Positions 8,409 through 16,578 of a stretch of 64,000 nt of DNA are shown here, piece after piece. The DNA comes from Endobugula sp965225895 (GTDB taxonomy: Bacteria > Pseudomonadota > Gammaproteobacteria > Pseudomonadales > Cellvibrionaceae), in assembly GCA_965225895.1 (NCBI GenBank), contig CBDDBR010000011.1:1240001-1304000 (forward strand), in the 5' to 3' direction. Position 1 is the first letter of the stretch; each line of letters opens with the position of its first letter. The position numbers were made by a program, and so were the translations under genes. A model generated the notes under the pieces. It did not search any database, was not told the origin of the DNA, and saw only the letters and a list, made by a program, of their open reading frames with translations.

Positions 8409-8882
8409 TTACAATTTTTCATCGAGAAAGTGAATAAGATCTTCATGGTGGCTCTTTGTTTTAAACTTATCCAAGACTCCCACCAATACCGATTCTTTAT
8501 TAATCACAAATGTAGTGCGTACAACACCCATAAACTCTTTACCCATAAATTTCTTTAACTGCCAAATACCGTATTTTTCGGTTAGCTTATGCCCTTCATC
8601 ACTCAACAGGTCAAAATTGAGCTCATGCTTATCAATAAACTTTTGTAGTTTTTCAATGGGGTCAGGGCTAACACCAAACACTACGGTGTCACGATCAGCC
8701 AATTCTTTTTGGGTATCTCTAATGCCGCACGCCTGTGTTGTGCATCCAGGTGTTAAGGCTTTTGGGTAAAAATACAACACAACATTTTTTTTACCTGCAA
8801 AGTCTTTTAATGCAACAGATTCGCCCTTCTGGTTTTTAAGATTAAATACGGGGGCTTTATTGCCAATTTTGGGTAAGCTCAT
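8409..8882 (-). CDS. bcp: thioredoxin-dependent thiol peroxidase Bcp (PrxQ)
   Basis: This 157-residue peroxiredoxin of the BCP/PrxQ group reduces peroxides in the cytoplasm with electrons from thioredoxin. The peroxidatic cysteine is Cys47 in the TPGCTTQACGIRD motif, and the resolving cysteine Cys52 is five residues later, the classical atypical 2-Cys arrangement. The start ATG is preceded by AAAGGAACC. It is monocistronic, with the mdh terminator upstream. No gcvR or dapA neighbour, the common context, is seen here. Confidence 0.93.
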   Translation of the reverse strand: MSLPKIGNKAPVFNLKNQKGESVALKDFAGKKNVVLYFYPKALTPGCTTQACGIRDTQKELADRDTVVFGVSPDPIEKLQKFIDKHELNFDLLSDEGHKLTEKYGIWQLKKFMGKEFMGVVRTTFVINKESVLVGVLDKFKTKSHHEDLIHFLDEKL

Positions 8883-8991
8883 AATGGTTCCTTTGTGAGT
8901 AGATAAATGTAAACAAAGATTAACGGCTTATACGCAAAGATTGCCTTAAATAAGTCCATTAAGCTATTAAAAATGACCAATCAATACGCAT

Positions 8992-9022
8992 AAAAAAACG
9001 CGAGACCAGCTCGCGTTTTTTA
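8992..9022 (-). terminator. terminator downstream of mdh
   Basis: The stem CGCGAG/CTCGCG has a short loop and is flanked by seven A and six T, 22 nt beyond the mdh stop on the minus strand. It can work in both directions. Confidence 0.85.
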
Positions 9023-9043
9023 ATTTACAAAGAAATGAATCTA

Positions 9044-10024
9044 TTAAGGAAGTAGGTGTGCTACCGCATCACGCTCTTCAGCTAGCTCAGTTTCTGTTGC
9101 TTTCATTTTCTCGATTGAGAAGTCGTTTAGCTCAACACCTTGTACGATTTCCCAATCACCATTCTTACATACGCAAGGGAAAGAATAGATAAGACCTTCT
9201 TGAATGCCGTAGCTACCATCGCTATAAACACCCATGCTTGTCCAATCACCTTCAGGTGTACCTAATGCCCAATCACGCATGTGGAAGATAGCTGCGTTAG
9301 CTGCTGATGCAGCACTTGAAGCACCACGAGCGGCAATAATTGCTGCACCACGTTGCTGAACTGTTGGGATAAAATCACCTTCATACCATGCTTGGTCAAT
9401 TAAGCTCATTGCTTCTTTGCCTGCAACGCTGGTGTGGTGAATATCAGGATACTGTGTTGACGAGTGGTTACCCCAGATAGTCAACTTAGTAATGTCGTTA
9501 ATTGAAGAACCTGTCTTCTGAGCTAATTGCGTTTGAGCACGGTTGTGATCAAGACGTGTCATTGCTGTGAAGTTACGTGGATCTAGGTCAGGCGCATTAC
9601 GCTGAGCAATTAATGAGTTAGTGTTTGCAGGGTTACCTACTACTAATACTTTAATGTCGCGTGAAGCAACAGCATTCATTGCTTTACCTTGTGCAGAGAA
9701 GATCGCAGCATTTGCTTCTAGAAGATCTTTACGCTCCATACCTGGGCCACGAGGACGTGCACCAACTAATAATGCGTAGTCTGCATCTTTAAAGGCAACT
9801 TCTGCGTCATCAGTTGTTACCATGCCAGCCAACAATGGGAATGCACAGTCGTCTAGCTCCATTGCAACACCTTTAAGTGCATCTAATGCAGGTGTAATTT
9901 CTAGCATTTGTAAGATAACAGGTTGATCTGTACCTAACATTTCGCCAGCAGCGATACGAAACAATAAAGAATAACTAATTTGGCCAGCTGCGCCAGTAAT
10001 GGCGACTCGAACAGGTGCTTTCAC
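9044..10024 (-). CDS. mdh: malate dehydrogenase
   Basis: This 326-residue NAD-dependent malate dehydrogenase of the citric-acid cycle belongs to the cytosolic-type group (type 2), not the 312-residue enterobacterial type. The nucleotide loop is VAITGAAGQISYSLLFRIA, the substrate arginines lie in LLVGARPRGPGMERKDLLEANA, NPANTNSL and TRLDHNRA follow, and the catalytic histidine is in IWGNHSSTQYPDI. The start is GTG with GGAG eight nt upstream. A good promoter lies about 110 bp upstream, and it is monocistronic with its own terminator. Codon choice looks rather uniform, as in a highly expressed gene. Confidence 0.95.
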   Translation of the reverse strand: MKAPVRVAITGAAGQISYSLLFRIAAGEMLGTDQPVILQMLEITPALDALKGVAMELDDCAFPLLAGMVTTDDAEVAFKDADYALLVGARPRGPGMERKDLLEANAAIFSAQGKAMNAVASRDIKVLVVGNPANTNSLIAQRNAPDLDPRNFTAMTRLDHNRAQTQLAQKTGSSINDITKLTIWGNHSSTQYPDIHHTSVAGKEAMSLIDQAWYEGDFIPTVQQRGAAIIAARGASSAASAANAAIFHMRDWALGTPEGDWTSMGVYSDGSYGIQEGLIYSFPCVCKNGDWEIVQGVELNDFSIEKMKATETELAEERDAVAHLLP

Positions 10025-10138
10025 TATATTTCTCCATCTATCAAGGATTGTATAAAATAAGATATTGGTACGGTTTGCTGAAAGAGTATCTGCTCATAAG
10101 ATGTGACTTATTCACGGTGCTCTAAATACAAAGCGGGC

Positions 10139-10166
10139 ATTATAAAGTTTTTCTATGAAATTTCAT
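10139..10166 (-). promoter_or_regulatory. candidate sigma-70 promoter of mdh
   Basis: On the minus strand ATGAAA (-35), a 16-bp spacer and TATAAT (-10) lie about 115 bp upstream of the mdh GTG, followed by a GC-rich start region. The -10 is perfect and the -35 is weak. Confidence 0.5.
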
Positions 10167-10245
10167 CCCCATTCTGCCCTATATGCTTTAATTCGCGACA
10201 AACCATCGACTAATTGGGGATAAAGATTCCATATATGGTGATTAT

Positions 10246-10863
10246 TTACACACAATATTGTTGGTAGCGTGCCGACAACGCATCGTATAGCGCTTCTTTA
10301 AAATTTTCTGCTGTGGTGTCGATTGTTTGTACAACCTCAACAAGATGCTCATTATCTTCAAGACCATTCCATACTTTCTGGTAACTGCCATCTTGATAGC
10401 CATGATCTTGGCGGAAGAAGTTCAGTACGTTTTTACCGACATAACCCGTATATAAATCCGTGAATGTCATATTAGTCGCTTGCATTAATACCGCAAATTT
10501 GTCGATCGAAAAGTCTTTATTAGAGAGTGTATCGGCAGCAAATACTTCTAATGTGTCATGAAAACCTAATGCTGGCGATTCATTTAAAGCACGCGCTAGC
10601 TGATCATTAATATCCGTTGCTGTAATACCTTTAATAAGCATAATGCTAAGGCCAAAATGCCAAATATCAATTAACTCTAATTTTACCTGCTCTATATCTG
10701 GTGTTTGCTTCTTCCACCACTTCCAGCCGTAATGATCCATTAACTCGGCACATTCAATCCAAATGGCTCGGTACCATTCAAAGCCTTTTTCTCGCCAATC
10801 TGCATTAACTCTTGCATTCATTGCTTCTTGTAGCTCAAGCATTACTTGTAATTGTGTTTGCAC
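10246..10863 (-). CDS. dUTP diphosphatase, all-alpha dimeric family
   Basis: This 205-residue protein matches the dUTPase_2 family (dimeric, all-helical, NTP-pyrophosphatase fold), not the trimeric beta Dut. The metal-binding helix motif is WIECAELMDHYGWKWWKK followed by VKLELIDIWHFGLS, an ExxE...ExxD pattern; a C-terminal YVGKNVLNFFRQDHGY segment is typical too. It converts dUTP to dUMP and pyrophosphate, keeping uracil out of DNA. The start is GTG with an AGAGG ribosome site. It sits alone between mdh and tatD. Whether a trimeric Dut is also present in the genome cannot be seen here. Confidence 0.85.
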   Translation of the reverse strand: MQTQLQVMLELQEAMNARVNADWREKGFEWYRAIWIECAELMDHYGWKWWKKQTPDIEQVKLELIDIWHFGLSIMLIKGITATDINDQLARALNESPALGFHDTLEVFAADTLSNKDFSIDKFAVLMQATNMTFTDLYTGYVGKNVLNFFRQDHGYQDGSYQKVWNGLEDNEHLVEVVQTIDTTAENFKEALYDALSARYQQYCV

Positions 10864-10922
10864 GATAGCGCCTCTCTTAATATGTCATTCGATTTACTGG
10901 TATATTTTACAGCCAGCCTGTC

Positions 10923-11720
10923 TTATTTTATCGCGTTATACGCCTTTTTTGCTTTTGGAAATAGACGATAAAAATTTTCTGTTGTTGCCTCAGCTAAAGT
11001 TTCAAACGATATTTGCTTCAACTCCGCTACGTATTCGGCCACTTCACGTACATATTTCGGTTCATTCGGCTTGCCCCTATAAGGTACTGGCGCCAAATAC
11101 GGTGAGTCGGTTTCAACCAGTAAACGATCTAGGGGGATACGCTTAGCAACGTCTTTTAATTCATGGGCATTTTTAAAAGTCACAATGCCTGAAATAGAGA
11201 TCATATAATTCATGTCGATGGCTTTTTCTGCCATTTCCCAGCTTTCGGTAAAGCAGTGTAATACCCCTGCTGAGCTTTCGCTGCCGTGTTCTTTAATTAA
11301 TGCTAATGTATCTTCACGAGCATCACGGGTATGCACAATTACTGGCAACTGTGTCTGCGCTGCGGCTTGTAAATGAATCGCAAAACTTTCTTGCTGTAAG
11401 GGTTTGTCATCTTGGGTATAGTAATAATCTAAGCCCGACTCGCCCAAAGCAACGACCTTGTCATGTTGTGACCATTCAATTAAATCTTCTACCGTAGCCA
11501 CGCCTTCTTTAACATCTAAAGGGTGAATACCAACAGAGGCCACTACCTGAGGAAAACGCTCTGCAATTTCAACAACCGCTTTGCGGTTATTAACGCTAAT
11601 ACCAACACATAAGAGTTGTTGAATATCACGCTCTGCTGCTGCTTGAATCGCAGCTTCGAGCTGTTCATCATAATTATCTAGTTTTAAACGGTCTAAATGA
11701 CAGTGGGAATCAATTAACAT
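10923..11720 (-). CDS. TatD-family metal-dependent DNase (YcfH type)
   Basis: This 265-residue TIM-barrel hydrolase has the TatD pattern: LIDSHCHLD metal site at the N-terminus, SVGIHPLDV, the metal-bridging glutamate in ALGESGLDYYY, VIVHTRDA, VLHCFTES and the late LLVETDSPYLAP. The family includes 3'-5' DNases linked to DNA repair; YcfH itself is poorly defined. It follows pilZ and holB on the same strand, the standard end of the fab-tmk-holB cluster in pseudomonads (tatD last). A 76-bp gap to pilZ suggests one transcript. Confidence 0.9.
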   Translation of the reverse strand: MLIDSHCHLDRLKLDNYDEQLEAAIQAAAERDIQQLLCVGISVNNRKAVVEIAERFPQVVASVGIHPLDVKEGVATVEDLIEWSQHDKVVALGESGLDYYYTQDDKPLQQESFAIHLQAAAQTQLPVIVHTRDAREDTLALIKEHGSESSAGVLHCFTESWEMAEKAIDMNYMISISGIVTFKNAHELKDVAKRIPLDRLLVETDSPYLAPVPYRGKPNEPKYVREVAEYVAELKQISFETLAEATTENFYRLFPKAKKAYNAIK

Positions 11721-11796
11721 GGAAGGGTCACATATATACTTTATGAATACAAAAGAAGATTAAATAACTACATTAACAAACGGCATCATTCGGCGA

Positions 11797-12153
11797 TTAC
11801 ATCGTATGAGTGGGGCGCTCTGAATTCAATAAACCCACCAAATAGGTTTCTATAGTCCCAACAAGCCCCCCTTCTTGATCGGAGAACTGTACTCCAATAC
11901 CTGCAGAGCGATTGCCCTGTGCTCCCTTAGGCGTCACCCAAATGACTTTACCAGAAATAGGGATTTTCTCAGGCTCATCAATCAAAGAAAGTAGGACAAA
12001 AACCTCATCACCGATCAGATATTTTTTATTAGTAGGAATAAATAAACCGCCATTTTCAACATAAGGCATATACGCGGAATACAATACAGAGGCATCTTTA
12101 ATGGTCAGTGATAAGATTCCCTGACCTGCTCCCCCCAGACTAAATCCACTCAT
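11797..12153 (-). CDS. pilZ: PilZ domain protein, type IV pilus type
   Basis: This 118-residue protein is a single PilZ domain of the founding PilZ kind: GILSLTIKDASVLYSAYMPYVENGGLFIPTNKKY, then GDEVFVLLSLIDEPEKIPISGKVIWVTPKGAQGNRSAGIGVQF. The canonical c-di-GMP motifs RxxxR and DxSxxG are absent, as in Pseudomonas PilZ, which does not bind the nucleotide but helps pilus assembly with PilB and FimX. It follows holB by 58 bp and precedes tatD, the conserved holB-pilZ-tatD order. The start ATG has AGGA upstream. Confidence 0.92.
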   Translation of the reverse strand: MSGFSLGGAGQGILSLTIKDASVLYSAYMPYVENGGLFIPTNKKYLIGDEVFVLLSLIDEPEKIPISGKVIWVTPKGAQGNRSAGIGVQFSDQEGGLVGTIETYLVGLLNSERPTHTM

Positions 12154-12211
12154 TCTTTATATTTCCTATTTTACGCACGGTGTTTTCATTGGCTTTACCA
12201 TCATGGATCTA

Positions 12212-13255
12212 TTACGATCGCTGCACAATGACCTGCCAATCTAATAATAATTCTTCTACTAACAACTGCATGTTCGGATTAGCACCTTGCAGTTGCTGCT
12301 TTCTTAATAATACTAGTTTATCACTAAATTTAAATAACCATTGCTTATTTAATCGCCGTCCTGATTGCATAATACGTTCGACATAGGCGGTTATATTATG
12401 GCCTGTCACTTCATCCGTTTTCAGGTCATTGGCACTCATCGCACGGTCATTAGGCTCCGCCAATAAACGATGAATAATTTGCAGCCACCATTGGGTGAGG
12501 TGTGCAACGCTCAACGGTAAATACTGTGTAGCCATAGAAATATCAGGCACCGCACCAGCATGGCTTACCGCTGGAGTAATTGCATGTAGCGTTTTTACAA
12601 AAATATGCAAATGCTCTAGATAATCCCCTTCGATCATATCTCTAGCAATTAATGGCGCGCCACCAGCCAAATCTAATAAGGTATGGTTATCTTCAATTTG
12701 TAATTTATCTAGCCATTCAATCGCCACTGCACGTGACGGTGCCGACAGAGATAATAACTGGCAACGACTACGAATAGTCGCCATTACTGCACTTTGCACA
12801 TGGGTAAATAATAATAATACTGTGTCGCCTGCTGGCTCTTCTAAACTTTTTAATAATGCGTTGGCCGCATTCGCATTTAATTGCTCTACAGGCCCTAACA
12901 ACACAACTTTACGCCCACCTTGTTGTGCGGTTTTAGAAACGTACTGGCTGAGCTCTCTAATCTGCTCTATTTTAATCGCTTTACCTGTCTCTTCAGGTAT
13001 CACTATTTTTTTATCGGGATGACTCTGAGCCAGCAATAGCTGACAACTGCGACACTGGCCACAAGCCAGCTCTGCTTTTGGTGATAAACACAATAAATAG
13101 TCAGCCAAGGATTGCGCAAAGTGCCATTTACCGATACCTTGCTGCCCCGACAATAACAAGGCATGAGGGATTTTATTCTGCACTATTTGTTGCTGAATAC
13201 GTTGCCAAGCACCTTGTTGCCAAGGGTAAGGAATATTCACCGATGATTCAGTCAC
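12212..13255 (-). CDS. holB: DNA polymerase III subunit delta'
   Basis: HolB is part of the clamp-loader complex that puts the beta clamp on DNA. The 347-residue protein has an AAA+ fold with a degenerate Walker A (GQQGIGKWHF, about residues 37-46), the zinc module cysteines CGQCRSC (Cys65, 68, 71, with Cys56), the SRC-type arginine-finger motif in TIRSRCQLL, and the NAANALLKSLEEP segment. The start is GTG without a clear ribosome site. In relatives holB directly follows tmk; here 4.2 kb of other genes lie between, so it must have its own promoter. Confidence 0.93.
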   Translation of the reverse strand: MTESSVNIPYPWQQGAWQRIQQQIVQNKIPHALLLSGQQGIGKWHFAQSLADYLLCLSPKAELACGQCRSCQLLLAQSHPDKKIVIPEETGKAIKIEQIRELSQYVSKTAQQGGRKVVLLGPVEQLNANAANALLKSLEEPAGDTVLLLFTHVQSAVMATIRSRCQLLSLSAPSRAVAIEWLDKLQIEDNHTLLDLAGGAPLIARDMIEGDYLEHLHIFVKTLHAITPAVSHAGAVPDISMATQYLPLSVAHLTQWWLQIIHRLLAEPNDRAMSANDLKTDEVTGHNITAYVERIMQSGRRLNKQWLFKFSDKLVLLRKQQLQGANPNMQLLVEELLLDWQVIVQRS

Positions 13256-13378
13256 AATAAATTAAACACTCTATGATTATAACGCTGAGTTAATTGGCTC
13301 ATACTACCATTACTTAGGCAGACCCGAAAATATTTTACCTAGGCGTCGCCATATATTACTTAGGAACACACACATACA

Positions 13379-14014
13379 ATGCCATCATCAGACATTATTA
13401 TTCACTATCAAGATGAACACATTCTCATTGTTGACAAGCCCGCCAATGTACTGACCGTACCTGGGCGTGGCCCCGAAAATCAAGACTGCTTAATTAGCCG
13501 CGTATTACACGACTGGCCAAGTGCACGTATTGTTCATCGTTTAGATATGGCGACCTCAGGCTTAGTGATTATTGCTTTAAGTCATCCCGCTCAAGTAGCA
13601 ATGAGCCGATTATTTGAACAACGCCGCATTCATAAAACGTATATCGCTGTCGTTTCTGGTGAAATCGAGCTGGCTGGCGATATACACTTTCCGCTTATTT
13701 GTGATTGGGAAAACCGCCCAAAACAAATGGTTGATGAAGAAAATGGAAAATCAGCCCATACACAGTTTTCACGCATTGAATACACTCACAGTAACAACAG
13801 CTCTACCGTTGTTCTACATCCTATTACTGGGCGTTCTCACCAGCTTAGAGTGCATATGCTGGCAATAGGACATCCAATTATTGGGGATTACTTTTATGCC
13901 CCCGAAGACATCAAAAATCAAAGTCCACGCTTATTACTTCATGCACATGAATTGGCATTTACTCACCCATTTACCCAGCAAGCTATGAAAATCACATCGC
14001 CTATACCTTTTTAA
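13379..14014 (+). CDS. rluA: dual-specificity rRNA/tRNA pseudouridine synthase RluA
   Basis: RluA makes pseudouridine at 23S rRNA 746 and tRNA position 32. The 211-residue length is near E. coli RluA (219), with no S4 domain. The catalytic aspartate is in RIVHRLDMATSGLVI; other family segments are ILIVDKPANVLTVPG, HKTYIAVVSG and ITGRSHQLRVHMLAIGHPIIGD. It is divergent from holB and followed by a bidirectional terminator shared with the two tRNA genes. RluC and TruC are relatives, but size and the VLTVPGRG segment favour RluA. Confidence 0.88.
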   Translation: MPSSDIIIHYQDEHILIVDKPANVLTVPGRGPENQDCLISRVLHDWPSARIVHRLDMATSGLVIIALSHPAQVAMSRLFEQRRIHKTYIAVVSGEIELAGDIHFPLICDWENRPKQMVDEENGKSAHTQFSRIEYTHSNNSSTVVLHPITGRSHQLRVHMLAIGHPIIGDYFYAPEDIKNQSPRLLLHAHELAFTHPFTQQAMKITSPIPF

Positions 14015-14102
14015 GTACAACAAATACACAAGCCCCAACGACAGATTAGATTATTTGTCATGACGAGAACTTATCGGTGTATTGCATTATCTTGCGGGCA
14101 AT

Positions 14103-14136
14103 AAAAAACCCCTACAAGAGACTTATAGGGGTTTTT
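14103..14136. terminator. bidirectional terminator between rluA and the tRNA pair
   Basis: The stem CCCCTA/TAGGGG is flanked by A-run and T-run, at the convergent ends of rluA (+) and tRNA-Asp (-). Confidence 0.85.
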
Positions 14137-14142
14137 AAAATA

Positions 14143-14219
14143 TGGCGGACCGGACGGGACTCGAACCCGCGACCTCCGGCGTGACAGGCCGGCATTCTAA
14201 CCAGCTGAACTACCGGTCC
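14143..14219 (-). tRNA. tRNA-Asp (anticodon GTC)
   Basis: The 77-nt minus-strand sequence begins GGACCGGTAGTTCAG and ends TCCGCCA with encoded CCA. The acceptor stem GGACCGG pairs with CCGGTCC, the anticodon loop is CTGTCAC with GTC, and the T-arm GGGTTCGAGTCCC is intact. It is transcribed after tRNA-Val from one promoter. Confidence 0.97.
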
Positions 14220-14276
14220 GTAGAATGTATTCTTAACAAAATATCATTAATATATTTGTTCACATCATTCGCAAAT

Positions 14277-14352
14277 TGGTGGGTGGTACAGGGATCGAAC
14301 CTGTGACCTACGCCTTGTAAGGGCGCCGCTCTCCCAGCTGAGCTAACCACCC
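14277..14352 (-). tRNA. tRNA-Val (anticodon TAC)
   Basis: The 76-nt minus-strand gene begins GGGTGGTTAGCTCAGC and ends with encoded CCA. The acceptor stem is GGGTGGT/ACCACCC, the anticodon loop CTTACAA reads TAC, and the T-arm AGGTTCGATCCCT is intact. It is the first gene of a Val-Asp tRNA pair. Confidence 0.97.
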
Positions 14353-14371
14353 CCTGTGCGAAGAGCTGCGC

Positions 14372-14399
14372 ATTCTACGCGATTAACTTTTCTTGTCAA
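14372..14399 (-). promoter_or_regulatory. sigma-70 promoter of the tRNA-Val/tRNA-Asp pair
   Basis: On the minus strand TTGACA, a 16-bp spacer and TAGAAT lie just upstream of tRNA-Val, followed by a GC-rich discriminator (GCGCAGC) as expected for a stringently controlled stable-RNA promoter. Confidence 0.8.
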
Positions 14400-14471
14400 T
14401 AATTTTACATACTATTTTTATCAAAGACCCGCTAGAATATATATCTTCATTGATTCGTTGATTATTGCCTT

Positions 14472-15989
14472 ATGCGAAATGTACTCTGCTTTCCCTATAT
14501 ATCGACACTTTTAGCCTATATTTTGCTAATAAATCCCGCATTTTCACAATCAGCCCTCCCCCCCTCAACACCAATACACAGTACACACACACTACTCATA
14601 GTGCTTTTATTTGTCACAAGTATTGTATTCATTGCTGCGGCTATGTATCTCAATCGTCGTTACAAACAACTACTGGAAAGAGAACTTTCATTGAATACAC
14701 ATTATGAGCAGCTCACCCAAGAAGCCGCCAATAAGAATGAAAAACTCTACGACACTAACAATCAACTCTATAATGAAATAGCCAAACATGAGAGCACCGA
14801 AGAATTATTGATTGAAACACGCAATTATTTACAAAGCATTATCAATTCAATGCCTTCGATCTTAATTGGAGTTAACAACGAAGGCATTGTGACCCACTGG
14901 AATACAGCCGCTCAAGATAAAACGGGAATACCTTATATTCAAGCCCTAGGCACCTATTATGGCGAGGTGATCAATGAGCCAAATATCAAAATAAAATCCA
15001 TACAACGCACAATTCAAACACAAAAACTCACGAAGCTTGAAGCTATACAGGAAGGCAAGGGACACAGCGCCCGTTATAAAGACATTACTATCTACCCTCT
15101 CACCAGCATGGACTTAGCCAGCGCTGTCATTCGTATTGATGATGTAACCTCACGGGTGCAATTAGAAAACATGATTATTCAGAATGAAAAAATGGGATCA
15201 TTAGGCGAGTTGGCTGCGGGAGTCGCCCATGAAATTAATAATCCTCTCGGCACTATTTTGCAAAATTTACAAAATATTCAACGGCGCCTATCCGATGATC
15301 TACCCCAAAACTCAAAAGTGGCGCAAACACTACACACCGATATAAAAGTTATTCAACAATATTTACAAGAGAGAAAAATATTTTCCTTTTTAGAAGATAT
15401 TAAATCTGCTGGTGAACGCGCGGCCTCTATTGTGACAAATATGTTAGAGTTTTCTAGTAGTAATACCTTTACCCATGAACCCGTAGAAATGATCACTTTA
15501 TTAAATCGCAGTGTCGATTTAGCGGTAAGTTCTGCATCATTGAGTAAAGAATACGATCAAATTACATTTACCATTGTGCGACACCTGCCTGATCAATTCC
15601 CTGTTATTTACGGTTCATCTGCAGAATTACAACAAGTTATTTTAAACCTCATCAACAATGCCTACCAAGCGTATAGCGATCATTTTTTAAACACAGTCAT
15701 TGAGAACAACAACACCTGTACTGGTGCATTAACGATTGACGTTACCTTATCTACTGACGCAAACAATGCTGTGATTCAGATTAAAGATGATGGACCTGGG
15801 ATGGATGAATGGACGCAGCGACATATTTTTGAGCCATTCTTCTCAACAAAAGAAGCCACTAAAGGTACTGGCCTTGGATTATCGGTATCGTATTTTATTA
15901 TTACAGAACATCATAATGGCTCAATCAGTGTGGTATCAGAAATTAATAAAGGTACCACCTTTACAATTACTCTACCGCTAAAACACTAA
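14472..15989 (+). CDS. membrane-bound PAS sensor histidine kinase, orphan
   Basis: This 505-residue kinase has a hydrophobic N-terminus (residues 5-25, signal-like), a membrane helix at about 40-60, a coiled-coil segment at 65-120, and a PAS domain (about 115-235, SIINSMPSILIGVNNEGIVTHWN). Next comes a HisKA domain with His253 in GELAAGVAHEINNPLGTI, then an HATPase_c domain with NLINNAYQA, DDGPGMD, FFSTK and GTGLGLS boxes. The type is NtrB/PhoR-like with the HEINNP H-box common in LuxQ- and KinB-like kinases. No response regulator is next to it, so the partner is unknown. It starts 70 bp past the tRNA promoter on the other strand. Confidence 0.85.
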   Translation: MRNVLCFPYISTLLAYILLINPAFSQSALPPSTPIHSTHTLLIVLLFVTSIVFIAAAMYLNRRYKQLLERELSLNTHYEQLTQEAANKNEKLYDTNNQLYNEIAKHESTEELLIETRNYLQSIINSMPSILIGVNNEGIVTHWNTAAQDKTGIPYIQALGTYYGEVINEPNIKIKSIQRTIQTQKLTKLEAIQEGKGHSARYKDITIYPLTSMDLASAVIRIDDVTSRVQLENMIIQNEKMGSLGELAAGVAHEINNPLGTILQNLQNIQRRLSDDLPQNSKVAQTLHTDIKVIQQYLQERKIFSFLEDIKSAGERAASIVTNMLEFSSSNTFTHEPVEMITLLNRSVDLAVSSASLSKEYDQITFTIVRHLPDQFPVIYGSSAELQQVILNLINNAYQAYSDHFLNTVIENNNTCTGALTIDVTLSTDANNAVIQIKDDGPGMDEWTQRHIFEPFFSTKEATKGTGLGLSVSYFIITEHHNGSISVVSEINKGTTFTITLPLKH

Positions 15990-15991
15990 CA

Positions 15992-16498
15992 CTATATTGC
16001 GGCGTATGCGCCATTAACATAGATTAAAGGGTCTACAGGGTCACTCGATACAATTACGTTTTCTAACAAGCCAATCACAATTTGGTGAGTGCCATAAATA
16101 TAATCTTCGTTATCGACTTTACAGAAAAAATTAACTTGGGCATCGGCTAAATAAGGCATGCCCGAAGCATCTACTTGCCAATCACCTAAATCAAACCGCC
16201 CAACCCCTTCACTTCTTGACGCGCAGTTGTTTGATACGTCTTTCTGAGATTGAGCAAGAATATTAATGACAAAAGGCTGGCCTAAATTTAACACTGATTG
16301 CATGGCTGTACTTTTATTAATACATACTAATAATGACGCAGGATCATCTGACACAGAAGTGACTGATGATGCGGTCATGGCATATCGTTCACCATTAACA
16401 CTAGTAGAAATAACACATACACCTGAAGCTAAACGACGCATCCCTAAACGCAATGCATCTTGTAACGCCGCTTCATTTTTCTCCGAACTTACAGCCAT
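15992..16498 (-). CDS. flavin reductase-like FMN-binding protein
   Basis: This 168-residue protein belongs to the flavin reductase-like split-barrel family, the small component of two-component monooxygenases (HpaC type). It shows GMRRLASGVCVISTSVNGERYAMTASSVTSVSDDPASLLVCI, the FMN-contacting TASS region, FVINILAQSQKDVSNNCAS, and the late YGTHQIVIG histidine. The likely role is reduction of FMN or FAD by NAD(P)H in the cytoplasm. AGGAAAAT precedes the ATG. It ends two bp from the convergent histidine kinase. No oxygenase partner is nearby, so the physiological role is open. Confidence 0.8.
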   Translation of the reverse strand: MAVSSEKNEAALQDALRLGMRRLASGVCVISTSVNGERYAMTASSVTSVSDDPASLLVCINKSTAMQSVLNLGQPFVINILAQSQKDVSNNCASRSEGVGRFDLGDWQVDASGMPYLADAQVNFFCKVDNEDYIYGTHQIVIGLLENVIVSSDPVDPLIYVNGAYAAI

Positions 16499-16578
16499 TT
16501 TTATTTTCCTAAATAAATCTTTATTGTTATATGCTCACATCAAAAAACACTGGCACTCTTAGTATTACTGCCTATTTA

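Noticed and set aside
8331..8558. Plus-strand open frame overlapping bcp
   Set aside because: It is antisense to the conserved bcp C-terminus and has no family features.
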